From Bacteriovoracaceae bacterium (GTDB taxonomy: Bacteria > Bdellovibrionota > Bacteriovoracia > Bacteriovoracales > Bacteriovoracaceae): a DNA stretch of 64,000 nucleotides. Below, one piece after another: positions 17,938 through 27,334 of the stretch. Every line of letters begins with the position of its first letter. Position 1 is the first letter of the stretch. The stretch spans positions 62,001 to 126,000 of the forward strand of contig JABIHA010000036.1 of the NCBI GenBank assembly GCA_018649885.1, written 5' to 3'. The notes beneath the pieces were generated by a model that saw only the letters and a program-made list of their open reading frames with translations, ran no database searches and was not told the DNA's origin. The position numbers and the translations under genes are program-made.

Positions 17938-18741
17938 ATGTTGGATAAAAACCAAGCTAATTGGGGAAAACGAGAGTCCACAAAACAAAACCTGAGAGGG
18001 TTGGGCTTTGAATCTCTTGATGAATTATTTCGAAATGATGAAGGAATCTCACTATACGACCCTTCAGTTATTGAAGATGTCAGCTACCTAGAACTCGAAG
18101 GAAAAAAATTAGAAAAAGACGCCTTGGTTAAGGTGGGCGAAGTGATCCAATTTTTGGCAAGCTTCACTCTTTTCTTTCTATTTTTACCAATTGGCATTTT
18201 GATCGCTCTCATAATGAAAATTAGCTCACCAAGTGAGCCCATCTTTTTTACGCAAAAAAGAGTTGGCAAAGGTGGAAAAGAATTCGATGTCATTAAATTT
18301 AGAACAATGATTGTGGGTGCTGAAAATAAGACTGGAGCGGTACTATCGTGGAATGGTGATCCCAGAATAACTCCACTTGGAAGCTTTCTTAGAAAATCAC
18401 ATTTAGACGAAATTCCACAATTAATAAATGTACTTAAATCCGAAATGAATCTGATTGGGCCTAGACCTGAAAGACCCGAGTTTACAAATAGTTACAATAA
18501 AAGTGTCTATGGATACAAGTACAGAGAGTTAGTAAAACCAGGCATAACAGGCCTTGCTCAAATTGCAGCTGAATATGATGCAATTGCAGAAAAAAAGATA
18601 GTTTACGATTTATATTATATCAGACATAGGAATTCTTTGGGACTTCTCTTAACGATTGCGCTGAGCACGGCCTTAAAAATGTTGGCCTACCGCTCTCACG
18701 CAAAAATTGTGAAGAAGGCCATGAGGGTAAGTTACGTATGA
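17938..18741 (+). CDS. Undecaprenyl-phosphate sugar-1-phosphate transferase (initiating enzyme)
   Basis: A 267-residue member of the WcaJ/WbaP/PglC group (bacterial sugar transferase domain). After a polar N-terminus and one membrane helix (residues about 70-95, FLASFTLFFLFLPIGILIAL) come the family motifs FFTQKRVGKGGKEFDVIKFR, PRITPLGSFLRK with the following HLDEIPQL, then NLIGPRPERPEF and KPGITGLAQI. It would transfer a sugar phosphate to undecaprenyl phosphate and so start repeat-unit synthesis. ATG 17938 is preceded by GGGGA; the frame extends to a TTG at 17914. It is a minimal form lacking the long multi-helix N-terminus of WbaP. It leads the plus-strand operon and overlaps the next gene by 4 bp. 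Confidence 0.9.
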   Translation: MLDKNQANWGKRESTKQNLRGLGFESLDELFRNDEGISLYDPSVIEDVSYLELEGKKLEKDALVKVGEVIQFLASFTLFFLFLPIGILIALIMKISSPSEPIFFTQKRVGKGGKEFDVIKFRTMIVGAENKTGAVLSWNGDPRITPLGSFLRKSHLDEIPQLINVLKSEMNLIGPRPERPEFTNSYNKSVYGYKYRELVKPGITGLAQIAAEYDAIAEKKIVYDLYYIRHRNSLGLLLTIALSTALKMLAYRSHAKIVKKAMRVSYV

Positions 18742-19787
18742 AAAATTTATTAATTACCATATTACTTTTAACATCGGCTTCAGCATTTAGTGTTGAAGTT
18801 ATGATTTTTGGTGAACAAAATGACAAAGATCAGTGTCAAAATAGCTCTCCATATTTTCTTTATCCACACTTGAAAGATAGTGTAGATTTAGTTCTTAAGT
18901 TTTCGAGGGAAGACTTAAATGAGTTAGGGCAAATCAAATCAATTGGAGCCTATCAATTTTCGCAGAGAAAAAGTAAGATTAGAAAACTGCACTACGATAC
19001 GAGCCCTCAATTTAAATGTATTAAAATGTGTGCTGAGGGAAGATTGTACAGGCTTACAATCCCCAACAATAAATTTAAAAGATCAAAAGAAGAAGTAACT
19101 CATCTTCAACTCAATCTACAAGTGAAGGGAGAACATGCAGATCAAACGAAATCCTTCTCCTTTGCCTTTGTTAAAGAAGGCCATGAAATATTAGTAGAAA
19201 AGCCTGATTTAACAACTTTAATTAGTGAAGAAGTATCAGTGGTTTCCGAATTGTACGACAACAGGCAATCAAATGAGATTTTAGAAATTACATATCAAGA
19301 TTACGTAAGTGATAAATTAAAAAGAGAAGACAAAAGCTCAATGCAGATAAATTTTGCTGCTCAAATGGAGCAGGGGCAGCCGGTTAGCTTTATGCCAATG
19401 ACAGCAGATTCCTTTGATTCAGCAGGTGGACAAGGAGGGCTTCTTAGTTACTTTAATCCTATTCCAAACACAAAGGATATTTTTTCCTTAGCAAATCCGC
19501 TGACTCAAGGGGTTGCGGTATCTCTTTTTGTCAATATTGGCCAATCTCATTCCACATCAATGGATTGGAAGAAAGCATTTTTCACAAAATCAAAATTTGT
19601 CTTACTTCAAGAAGAGTCAGGGCTCATTGTTGAAGTGCTAACTCTACTTCACTCAAAATTCTCTAAATATGGGGCCAATAAATGTGGCTTTCTTTCAGAG
19701 GTTGGTGAGATAGCAGTCATACAACACCTTACACATTACGAAATGATACTTGTAGAACCTGATGAACCTTTAAATATTAGTTTATAA
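18738..19787 (+). CDS. Exported protein of unknown function in the polysaccharide operon
   Basis: Unrecognised 349-residue protein with a Sec signal peptide (MKNLLITILLLTSASAFSVE). The mature protein looks beta-rich, with Cys residues at KDQCQN, FKCIKMC and ANKCGF. It overlaps the initiating transferase gene by 4 bp (ATGA) and is followed 13 bp later by another exported protein of similar size. The two share an outline: short signal, beta-rich N-terminal half and a late Cys-Gly motif (NKCGF here, PNLCGT there). They may be distant paralogues, but identity is too low to be sure by eye. Its place in the operon suggests a periplasmic or envelope role in polymer export or modification. Confidence 0.65.
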   Translation: MKNLLITILLLTSASAFSVEVMIFGEQNDKDQCQNSSPYFLYPHLKDSVDLVLKFSREDLNELGQIKSIGAYQFSQRKSKIRKLHYDTSPQFKCIKMCAEGRLYRLTIPNNKFKRSKEEVTHLQLNLQVKGEHADQTKSFSFAFVKEGHEILVEKPDLTTLISEEVSVVSELYDNRQSNEILEITYQDYVSDKLKREDKSSMQINFAAQMEQGQPVSFMPMTADSFDSAGGQGGLLSYFNPIPNTKDIFSLANPLTQGVAVSLFVNIGQSHSTSMDWKKAFFTKSKFVLLQEESGLIVEVLTLLHSKFSKYGANKCGFLSEVGEIAVIQHLTHYEMILVEPDEPLNISL

Positions 19788-19800
19788 AGTTGGAGAGAAA

Positions 19801-20754
19801 ATGAAAACATTAACCCTATTTTTATTCTTAGTGACAATTTCGCAAAATGTTTTTGCTGAAATTGAAGTAGTTATTGATGCCGGTGTTGACGGACATGATG
19901 ATGCACTTTGTGAATTTCCAAATGCCGTATTTAATCCAGACAAAAAGCAGAAAGTGAAATTTAAAATTCTTGGTGCTGAAAAAGGTGACAGTTTTGTAGT
20001 GACCTACTCTAGTAATGGATACAATGACATTAGCCTTGAAAAGTATAAAACATTTGAAACAAAGAAAGATTCATTTAAAGTTCCAGTTTATCCAGTAAAT
20101 GATGATCTTCAATTTGCAGTAAATACTGTAATTGTTGTAAAAAAAGAAAGAGATGGGGAATTAGCAGAAACAGCATCAAAAGAATTTCGCGTTTATAAGA
20201 GATTAATCTTCCAAAAAACGAAAGATACTAGTCTTGATTGCTTTCAACGATTTAGAACTGAAAAGCTAACAGGACTAATCCATAATACTACTTCAACTGA
20301 AAGAGTCATCAATGTTTCAGAGCAAGTGACTAATTCAGTATATGAGACAAAGAGTAAATCAACATCATTTTTCTTACGTCTAAGTCTTATGAATTTAGTT
20401 GATATGGGGCCAACATTCAATTCGATGAAATCTGTGGCCAAAGGAACTGTAAAAACTGTCTCTAGAAACTTAACTACAAGAATTCAGCCAGGAGAGACAA
20501 TTATCTTGGGTAAGCAACAAACACTTTTTAAAGACCACTACAATGTATATAGACCCAATCTTTGTGGGACACATGAAAATGTAGGAACTGGGGTTTTAAA
20601 TTATTACAGAACTAATTACCCTGCTGTAGTTGTTGATCCAATGGCAGACAATCCATTTGGATCTCTAGGTGTAGGATACGATGACACGTTAAATACATGT
20701 GGTGTTGATGAGTTTGAAGGTGAAGAGATTATCTTTGACCTTGGTAATATTTAA
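19801..20754 (+). CDS. Exported protein of unknown function in the polysaccharide operon
   Basis: Unrecognised 317-residue protein. The signal peptide (MKTLTLFLFLVTISQNVFAE) and a good GGAGAG ribosome binding site support the start. The mature protein is beta-rich, with an acidic opening (VVIDAGVDGHDDALCEF) that could bind a cation, a middle LDCFQRF, PNLCGT and a C-terminal acidic tail. It lies 13 bp after the previous exported orphan and 11 bp before the GH44-like gene, so all are probably one transcript. A periplasmic carbohydrate-binding or assembly role is a guess from context only. Confidence 0.65.
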   Translation: MKTLTLFLFLVTISQNVFAEIEVVIDAGVDGHDDALCEFPNAVFNPDKKQKVKFKILGAEKGDSFVVTYSSNGYNDISLEKYKTFETKKDSFKVPVYPVNDDLQFAVNTVIVVKKERDGELAETASKEFRVYKRLIFQKTKDTSLDCFQRFRTEKLTGLIHNTTSTERVINVSEQVTNSVYETKSKSTSFFLRLSLMNLVDMGPTFNSMKSVAKGTVKTVSRNLTTRIQPGETIILGKQQTLFKDHYNVYRPNLCGTHENVGTGVLNYYRTNYPAVVVDPMADNPFGSLGVGYDDTLNTCGVDEFEGEEIIFDLGNI

Positions 20755-20765
20755 AAGGAAAAGTA

Positions 20766-22433
20766 ATGAGAGGTTTTTGGTTTTCACTATTACTTACGAG
20801 TAATGTGTTTGCTCTATCCGAAGGTTTTACGCCAGTGGCTAAAACCTTCAATGAAGCAGCTGATATTAAGGTTTCAGTCGACTTAAGTTCTGCAAATGGC
20901 GCCCATAAAATCAATTCAAAATTTTATGGCAGCCAGATTTCTAACTTTGTTCCCAATCCAAGCTCAAGTGTAATGAAGGGCCTTGGTCTGGGAATGATTC
21001 GTATTGGTGGAAACCTTTACGATGGGTTTAACTGGAAAAATGGATTCTTGTATATCCCCTTAGACGTTCCCAAAAAAAGTATCTCCTTTGAAGAATTTGC
21101 ACGGTATTTCAAGGCCAATGATGTAGAGCCCATATTCCAAGTTAATTTTTTAGGAAGGGCGGTTCGAAAACGACTACCAGAAGACGAGACAACACCAAGT
21201 GGCTATGTACTTAGAGATTTTGCCGATGAGAGCTTTGCTGCTGATTTGGTGAAACATCTTAATGGCAGCTTAGGGCTAGGGGTAAAACATTTTTGCATGG
21301 GTAATGAACCTATGCAGTGGATGGACACTCATATTGAAACGTATCCCTTTGAAGAGCCTCTTACTGCTGACCAATATATTGATAAATATGTGAGTTACGC
21401 TCTTGCCATGAGGAAGGCGCAAGATGAAATAAGTGGAAATGCAAATGATATTAAACTATGGGGACCTGAAATCTCCATTAGCTATTATGATTGGCAGACA
21501 GGGAATATGACCAAAGATTGCGAATGGACCGATATCTGGGGACAGATTTCTTGTCACTATGGCAAAAATGATGAGTTTGATCAATTTCTTCCCTATATGT
21601 TTCATCGATTATCTGAAATTGAAAAAGACAAAAAGTTGAATCCAAGAGGTTACAAACTACTCGATTACGCTAGTTTTCACTACTATCCTAATTTTAGAAC
21701 AGAAATTTCTGATGTGGACAGTATTATAACTCACGAAAATGGAAAACAGAAAATTCAACAAATTCTAGATCACACTCGTGTTCTTGATGATCCAGGATTT
21801 ACAAATACAATTGATATTAGCTCATATCGAAATTTTTCTCCAAATATTCTGGGAAGAATGAGTAAGTGGATGAAACAGTATTATCCAGATGCTAAGCTTG
21901 CTCTTTCTGAGTTTGCAGTAGATTCATTTGATACAAGTTATGGCTACCACCCCATCATAAGACCACTTTATATGGCCGATATCATTGGAAGACTTGCAGG
22001 CGCTGGAGTTTCATTTTTTGGTAGAGCATTTCTAAACACCTATGATCCATATAAAATACCTTGGGTTTTAATTGAAAATGATAGAACGACTCCTCTTTAC
22101 GATTTATATGCTCAGTTCACTCACAACTTTGTTGGTAGCATTTTGAATGTAGAGGTTGATTCAAATAAGTGGGTCAGTGTATATGCCTCTTTAAAAGGTG
22201 AAGATAAAAAGCAGATAACTGTTGTTGTCGTTAATAAGTCACCTGCATCACAAAGTGTCAGTATAAAGATAAAGGGTAGCAGTAAAGAACATCCAGCTGT
22301 AAATATAGATCAACCTGGTTGGTCAGTACGTTTTTATAAAATTCCAGCGAGAGGAAAGAAAATACAGCACACTACTTTTGGACCATCTGATCTAGGAATT
22401 GAAGCAGATCTGTTTTACCTGGATCATCTGTAA
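20766..22433 (+). CDS. Exported glycoside hydrolase, GH44-like (clan GH-A)
   Basis: A 555-residue exported enzyme (signal MRGFWFSLLLTSNVFALSE). The mature domain begins with a beta strand and then MIRIGGNLYDGFNWKNG, which matches the GGNR..YNWE motif of GH44. The acid/base Glu is likely E181 in FCMGNEPMQW and the nucleophile E382 in LALSEFAVDS, both at strand ends as in clan GH-A barrels. A C-terminal beta domain (about residues 460-555) follows, as in GH44 and GH51. It probably cuts beta-linked polymer made by this locus during export or release. GH51 or GH39 are alternatives. It starts after AAAGGA and ends one base into the next start (TAATG). Confidence 0.7.
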   Translation: MRGFWFSLLLTSNVFALSEGFTPVAKTFNEAADIKVSVDLSSANGAHKINSKFYGSQISNFVPNPSSSVMKGLGLGMIRIGGNLYDGFNWKNGFLYIPLDVPKKSISFEEFARYFKANDVEPIFQVNFLGRAVRKRLPEDETTPSGYVLRDFADESFAADLVKHLNGSLGLGVKHFCMGNEPMQWMDTHIETYPFEEPLTADQYIDKYVSYALAMRKAQDEISGNANDIKLWGPEISISYYDWQTGNMTKDCEWTDIWGQISCHYGKNDEFDQFLPYMFHRLSEIEKDKKLNPRGYKLLDYASFHYYPNFRTEISDVDSIITHENGKQKIQQILDHTRVLDDPGFTNTIDISSYRNFSPNILGRMSKWMKQYYPDAKLALSEFAVDSFDTSYGYHPIIRPLYMADIIGRLAGAGVSFFGRAFLNTYDPYKIPWVLIENDRTTPLYDLYAQFTHNFVGSILNVEVDSNKWVSVYASLKGEDKKQITVVVVNKSPASQSVSIKIKGSSKEHPAVNIDQPGWSVRFYKIPARGKKIQHTTFGPSDLGIEADLFYLDHL

Positions 22434-24436
22434 TGAGAGTTCTAATAATAGTTTTGATTACTGTATTGAATTCATCGTATGGTGCTGCTCTTTCCAAATT
22501 AAAATCACAAAGATTTAACTTACCTCTAGTTGCTCATGGCAAATATGAGATTTATACTCTTAAAAAATTAACAGGTTTAGAGCGAGAAGGAAATTTCTTG
22601 AAGAGATTTTACGAAGTTTTAATCACTGACCGTAAAAACTTTGATGTTCATCTAAATAAAAAGCAACGAATTGTTCTCGATGAGCTTATTGTACGAGTAG
22701 GAATTTTAAAAGATGGTGGTTACAAAGAATCATTTGTTCGAAGCATTGAAAATGAAAAACACGAGCTTTTAATTCAAATTGTTGAACTTGCTAGACTACA
22801 TGAGCTATTAGTTCATCACCTACCTTATTATATGGATAAAAGGCCAAGGCCAAATCACCCATTCTTCTATGGAAAGGGCCATGCCTATTGGAATGCTTTT
22901 TCACTGAGAATTCGTGCATCAAGGCCTTACGGGAAGGCGCTGAATTTAGTAGATTCGGATCAACCTATCGATCAAAGAGATCCAAGAAATTCAGTTTTCT
23001 GGAATAGAAGAAAGAAGGCTGAAGAGACATATCATTATGGTAAAAAAAGAGATGAGCTCTGTAGTAAAGAGCGAATTTATTTCTTCAAGGAAAGGAAAAA
23101 TATTCCAGAGTATGGTGGGGGACGAAATCCAGGCGTAAAGCTATACACATATTTTGATGACCCCAAAAAAGGTCGTGACAAAGACAGTTATTCAGCAAAA
23201 TTTGCTATGAAATATCAAAACTCCAAAGGGGCCCTTTTTCATAAACAGGAAGCTTATATTGAAACAGGTCTAAACGGTCTTTATAAGGCAATGGGTTACA
23301 ATACTGATAAAGGATATTATTGCGATTCTATTGTAATGAGGTTTCATCCTAAGCTATTCAATTTGTCTGAGAGTAAGCTTATTCAACTCAATATTTTCGA
23401 CTTAAGGCTTTATTATAAAAGCTTGATACTTGTTGATGGTAGTGAAGTAGCGTTTGAAGATGCTGTTGATGTCTATAGGTATATGGATCATTCAAAAATC
23501 AATAAAATCAATATTTATGGCTCTCCAGTAGAATCCTATGTGATTAAAGAACAATATGTGGGAAAAATTGAATTTATCCGCACATATGGAATATACCTCG
23601 AAAAGAGATCTAAAAAGTATACACGTGTTTTTAGCTGGAATAGAACGGGCCTTTCCCATCAAGACAGAAGAGAAATACGAGCACTTTTACTTATTGATAG
23701 TTGGTTTGGGAATGTGGATAATTTTGGATTCAACCTAAAAGTTGTCTTTAAAAATGTTTCTGACAAAACTAAGCCTAGGAAAATGTCTTTTGTTCTAGTT
23801 GACAGCGGTGACTCCCTTGCTCCACATGATCTTCAAGTTGATTATCTGATTGAGGGTGGATATTTACCACTAGAGCTTCGTGAAGCACTCAAGGCCTCAA
23901 AATTTGAGTTATTCAATGAATTGAGCGAACCCTATAAAAATCTTTCTGATATAGAGGTACAAATTAATCGTTTTGGTTGGAGTATCTTTGGTGATAGCTC
24001 AGAAAGCAAAACTCTAGGTAGTTTTGAATCAGAGGAAAAGGCCATCGAGAAAGTTCGAGATGATTTAATTTTATTTCGCTCCCTTAGGCTCGAAAAATTA
24101 ACTCCGTATTTAACTATTGATGATCTGAAGTGGACCACTCGTTTGATTGCAGGCCTCACTGAAAAACAAATTCTTCATTCCTTTTCAACTTCTGGAATTG
24201 GATATGCTGGAGCTGTGCTTGTTACTGAAAAATTAATTTCACGAAGAGACCAATTGGTAAGGTATTTTGGACTTGATGGTGAGATACCACTACTTAGACC
24301 GGCGGGAGCTAATAAAGAATTGAATGTAAAAGGGGATGGCCATATTCGAATTGAGAAAAAATCGAAGAGCAAAAAAGTGTTGATACCCTCTTATGGTCAC
24401 AGTGTTGAAAAGGGCACTTTTAAAACAGCGAAATGA
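22433..24436 (+). CDS. Exported kinase-fold protein (HipA/PI3K/CotH-like motifs)
   Basis: A 667-residue protein with a signal peptide (MRVLIIVLITVLNSSYGAA). I do not recognise the family, but the second half has the layout of an atypical kinase: YSAKFAMKY with a possible ATP-binding K256, a helix with HKQEAYIETGLNGLYKAMGY (E273 or E277 as partner), and a catalytic-loop-like LLLIDSWFGNVDNFGFNL (D422, N427, D429, N430), followed by FVLVDSGDSL (D457-x-G). D...GN.DN..N and D-x-G pairs are hallmarks of HipA, PI3/4-kinase and CotH-type folds. The N-terminal 240 residues are of unknown role. It would act in the periplasm or outside, perhaps phosphorylating sugar or protein. It overlaps GT4 by 4 bp downstream. 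Confidence 0.55.
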   Translation: MRVLIIVLITVLNSSYGAALSKLKSQRFNLPLVAHGKYEIYTLKKLTGLEREGNFLKRFYEVLITDRKNFDVHLNKKQRIVLDELIVRVGILKDGGYKESFVRSIENEKHELLIQIVELARLHELLVHHLPYYMDKRPRPNHPFFYGKGHAYWNAFSLRIRASRPYGKALNLVDSDQPIDQRDPRNSVFWNRRKKAEETYHYGKKRDELCSKERIYFFKERKNIPEYGGGRNPGVKLYTYFDDPKKGRDKDSYSAKFAMKYQNSKGALFHKQEAYIETGLNGLYKAMGYNTDKGYYCDSIVMRFHPKLFNLSESKLIQLNIFDLRLYYKSLILVDGSEVAFEDAVDVYRYMDHSKINKINIYGSPVESYVIKEQYVGKIEFIRTYGIYLEKRSKKYTRVFSWNRTGLSHQDRREIRALLLIDSWFGNVDNFGFNLKVVFKNVSDKTKPRKMSFVLVDSGDSLAPHDLQVDYLIEGGYLPLELREALKASKFELFNELSEPYKNLSDIEVQINRFGWSIFGDSSESKTLGSFESEEKAIEKVRDDLILFRSLRLEKLTPYLTIDDLKWTTRLIAGLTEKQILHSFSTSGIGYAGAVLVTEKLISRRDQLVRYFGLDGEIPLLRPAGANKELNVKGDGHIRIEKKSKSKKVLIPSYGHSVEKGTFKTAK

Positions 24437-25497
24437 AAATACTACACCTTGTTGAATATTTAGAGTTAGGCGGAATTGAAAGGCTACTTTCAACTTTTTC
24501 TGATTACGCAAATGATAAGGCAGTCTTTTTTGCCTATGAAATGGATGGTCCCAAAGGAATCTCTCTGGAGATGGCCCGTAAGGGAAGAAAAGTTTATTTT
24601 TATAAAAAACAGGCCGGTCATGATGGCTGCGTAGTAAAGAAACTTAAAAAAATTATCAAAGAAGAGAATATAAGTACTATTCATACTCATGATTTTGGAC
24701 CTATGGAATATGCCCTACGTCTTAAATTACTATTTCCTAAAATACAGTTAGTTCATACTCAACATACGCTACACCATTTTTTATCCAACAAAAAATATAC
24801 TTATTTTTTCCAGTTTGCTGCTCTATTTTACAAAAAGATAGTTTGCGTTAGTGAGAGCGTAAAAAAAGCACTTCAAAAAAAATTTGTCATTCCACTTCGA
24901 AACCTTGAAGTTATTTACAATGGAATTGCTCTTGAAAAATTTCCATGGAATGAGTCGGTTTATTTTTCTAATATATTGAGATTAGTTGGTGTCAGCCGAA
25001 TTTCTGCTGAGAAAAACCTCGAACATACAATAAAGAGCCTCTATTACCTTAAGCAAAGAGGCATCGAGTTTGAGTACAGGCATATTGGTTCAGGTGAACA
25101 AGAATATGAGGAAAAAATAAAAAAATCTGTAACAGACTTAGGACTGGATCAAAATATAAAATTTTTAGGGCACCAGGAAAATGTGTCACCCTTCTTAGTT
25201 GATGCTCAGGTTTTTATTTCAAGTTCTTTTACTGAAGGGCATCCAATTTCTGTGGTTGAGGCACTGGCATCTGGCTTAACTTGTTTTTTGAGTGATATTG
25301 ATCCTCATGCTATTTTTAAAAATAGTAACGTACATTATTTTTCACTTGAAAATGGATCAATGCTAGTTGATCTCCTCTCGGAATACACAGAAGATAGTGA
25401 AAAATATGGAGCCTCTCTTGCAAGAGGTAGAGATTTTATCAAAAATTATTTTTCAATTGAAACAACACTAGATGAATATATGAAAATTTATAGGTGA
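24433..25497 (+). CDS. Glycosyltransferase, family 4
   Basis: A 354-residue GT-B enzyme. It opens with ILHLVEYLELGGIERLLSTF, the typical N-terminal Gly-rich loop; the second domain has LRLVGVSRISAEKNLEHTI, a G-S-G-E-Q segment and the donor-site motif SSSFTEGHPISVVEALASG (E-x7-E). No signal or membrane segment is seen. It probably adds a sugar to the lipid-linked unit on the cytosolic face. It overlaps the kinase-like gene by 4 bp and the deacetylase by 4 bp (GTGA), so it is firmly inside the operon. Confidence 0.85.
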   Translation: MKILHLVEYLELGGIERLLSTFSDYANDKAVFFAYEMDGPKGISLEMARKGRKVYFYKKQAGHDGCVVKKLKKIIKEENISTIHTHDFGPMEYALRLKLLFPKIQLVHTQHTLHHFLSNKKYTYFFQFAALFYKKIVCVSESVKKALQKKFVIPLRNLEVIYNGIALEKFPWNESVYFSNILRLVGVSRISAEKNLEHTIKSLYYLKQRGIEFEYRHIGSGEQEYEEKIKKSVTDLGLDQNIKFLGHQENVSPFLVDAQVFISSSFTEGHPISVVEALASGLTCFLSDIDPHAIFKNSNVHYFSLENGSMLVDLLSEYTEDSEKYGASLARGRDFIKNYFSIETTLDEYMKIYR

Positions 25498-26339
25498 GTG
25501 TAATGAAAGAAGTCATGATCTCTATCGATGTTGAAGACTGGTTTTGCGTCAAAAATATGGCAAAATCAATTCCCTATGGTACTTGGGATCAGCATGAGCT
25601 TAGAATAAACCGCGGTTTAGATTTTATCTTAGCAGAGTTTAAAAAAAGAAAAATTCGTGGAACATTTTTTATGCTGGGATGGCTAGCAGACAAGTGTCCA
25701 GGAATTGTAGAAAAAATTGAAAGTGAAGGTCACGAAGTGGCAACTCATGGATATAATCACCAAACGATTGATACAATGGAGCAGCAAACTTTTAAGAATG
25801 ATTTGCGCAAGTCTGTCGATGTAATAAACAACCAATTAAAATTCTCTAAAGTGGGCGGTTATCGTGCACCAAGCTTTTCTATTACAGAAAAAACTTGGTG
25901 GGCGCTAGATTGTTTAAAAGAGCTCGGTTTGAAATACGATTCTAGTATTTATCCAGTTTCTCATCCCGATTATGGCGTAAGAGACTTTGGCCGAGATATT
26001 AAAAATATTGAAGGTATTGTTGAAGTTCCTATGAATTATGCTGAAATACTTGGTCTTCGAATACCTATCTCTGGAGGAGGCTACTTTAGACTAATGCCTT
26101 ACTTTATTTTTAAGCTTTTTTTAAAGGCCGCATTGAAAAAAAGGCATGTGGTTCTTTATTTTCATCCCTGGGAGTTTGACCCCGAGCAGCCAAGAGTGAA
26201 ATTACCTCTTTTGAAGAGTTTTCGTCACTACGTAGGCCTCTCTAGTAACCGTTCTAAATTTATTAAATTACTCGATGATTTTAATTTTACGACTATGAGT
26301 GCTTATCTTTATAATGAAGAAATGCCATTATCTAGGTGA
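25494..26339 (+). CDS. Polysaccharide deacetylase, DUF3473/XrtA-locus type
   Basis: A 281-residue CE4-like deacetylase of the subtype common in exopolysaccharide loci. Motif 1 is MISIDVEDWF (D-x-E-D), motif 2 is HGYNHQ (H-x3-H), motif 3 is GGYRAPSFSI, and the C-terminal DUF3473-like part has ISGGGYFRLMPY and YFHPWEFD. No signal peptide is present, so it likely acts on lipid-linked or nascent chains in the cytoplasm. The GTG at 25494 overlaps the previous stop (GTGA); ATG 25503 is an equally good start. It overlaps GH5 by 4 bp. It differs in motif details from the deacetylase in the other operon, so the two may act at different positions. Confidence 0.88.
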   Translation: MSVMKEVMISIDVEDWFCVKNMAKSIPYGTWDQHELRINRGLDFILAEFKKRKIRGTFFMLGWLADKCPGIVEKIESEGHEVATHGYNHQTIDTMEQQTFKNDLRKSVDVINNQLKFSKVGGYRAPSFSITEKTWWALDCLKELGLKYDSSIYPVSHPDYGVRDFGRDIKNIEGIVEVPMNYAEILGLRIPISGGGYFRLMPYFIFKLFLKAALKKRHVVLYFHPWEFDPEQPRVKLPLLKSFRHYVGLSSNRSKFIKLLDDFNFTTMSAYLYNEEMPLSR

Positions 26340-27334
26340 TAATGGAGTCACAAAAGAGGATTCAATTTTTGACTAAATTCTTCACATTCTCACTTTTATC
26401 ACTATTCATGGTCTCCTGCGTATGGGCAGGCTCAAGTATGAAATTAACTCTCGATGGGAAAGTTTTAAAAAATAAAAATGGTGAAACCGTTACCCTTCGA
26501 GGCGTTGCCATTGCAGATCCACAACACCTGGATTTAAAAACTTGGGATAGGCCTGGTGTTAACTCTGTTTCAAGGGTCAAAGAAATTATTTCGCTTTTAA
26601 AAGTGAATGTAATTCGACTGCCAATACTGCCGGAGTCAAGTGAGGGGACTGGTTTTTTAAATTCGCCAAAAGCCTACTTTAATAATCACCTGCTTCCTAT
26701 TTTAGAATATTGTTTAACAAAGAAAATTTATGTGATTGTAGATCTTCACTATGTTGAAGATTTTACAAAAGTAAAAAAGAAGGCGCATAAATTTTGGAAG
26801 ATTCTAGCACCAAAGCTTTCGGGCTTTCCCCATATTATTTATCAGGCATTTAATGAGGCCACAACTCCTCACAACTGGGAACAATATAAGGACCAAATTG
26901 CAAGACCAATAATTAAAATCATAAGAAAATCAAATCCAGAGGCAATTGTAATCGTGGGAAGTCCAAGATGGAACACACTCTCAGTTGAAGTAAATAATTC
27001 ACCACTTGATGAAAAAGGGGTGCTGTATTCTGTTCATATATATCCAAATGAATGGAAGAGTGCGAATTTTAATACCAAATACTTACCACTACTCAAAAAT
27101 CATCCTGTGATTTTAAGTGAGTGGGGGTTTAGTCAAAATCCAAAACTTGCTAAACTCTACGGAGACAAAGATAGCTATGCCTATCCGCTGTTAAAAGTTT
27201 TCGAAGAAAATGGTGGTCATCATGTGGCCTGGGTTTATGATTCTCTATGGGTACCGTCCCTTTTGGAAAAAAATCATGTGATGTCTCAGTCATTTGGCGA
27301 ATTTTTCAAAAATTTTATCAACTCTAAAAAATAA
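26336..27334 (+). CDS. Exported glycoside hydrolase family 5 (cellulase-like)
   Basis: A 332-residue GH5 enzyme. The N-terminal signal ends in LLSLFMVSC, so it may be either a lipoprotein (Cys28) or a cleaved exported protein. The barrel starts with GKVLKNKNGETVTLRGVA, then VIRLPIL, VIVDLHYV, the acid/base E174 in YQAFNEATTP, the Y of VHIYPNEW and the nucleophile E262 in ILSEWGFS. It probably hydrolyses beta-1,4-linked glucan-like polymer, as GH8/GH5 partners do in cellulose and EPS loci. It is the last gene of the plus-strand operon, and its end overlaps the convergent barrel gene by 11 bp. Confidence 0.88.
   Translation: MIMESQKRIQFLTKFFTFSLLSLFMVSCVWAGSSMKLTLDGKVLKNKNGETVTLRGVAIADPQHLDLKTWDRPGVNSVSRVKEIISLLKVNVIRLPILPESSEGTGFLNSPKAYFNNHLLPILEYCLTKKIYVIVDLHYVEDFTKVKKKAHKFWKILAPKLSGFPHIIYQAFNEATTPHNWEQYKDQIARPIIKIIRKSNPEAIVIVGSPRWNTLSVEVNNSPLDEKGVLYSVHIYPNEWKSANFNTKYLPLLKNHPVILSEWGFSQNPKLAKLYGDKDSYAYPLLKVFEENGGHHVAWVYDSLWVPSLLEKNHVMSQSFGEFFKNFINSKK

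Noticed and set aside
17649-17981. 110-residue minus-strand open frame across the divergent control region
   Set aside because: It overlaps the Wzz-like start and the initiating transferase start, has no coding character and no ribosome binding site.
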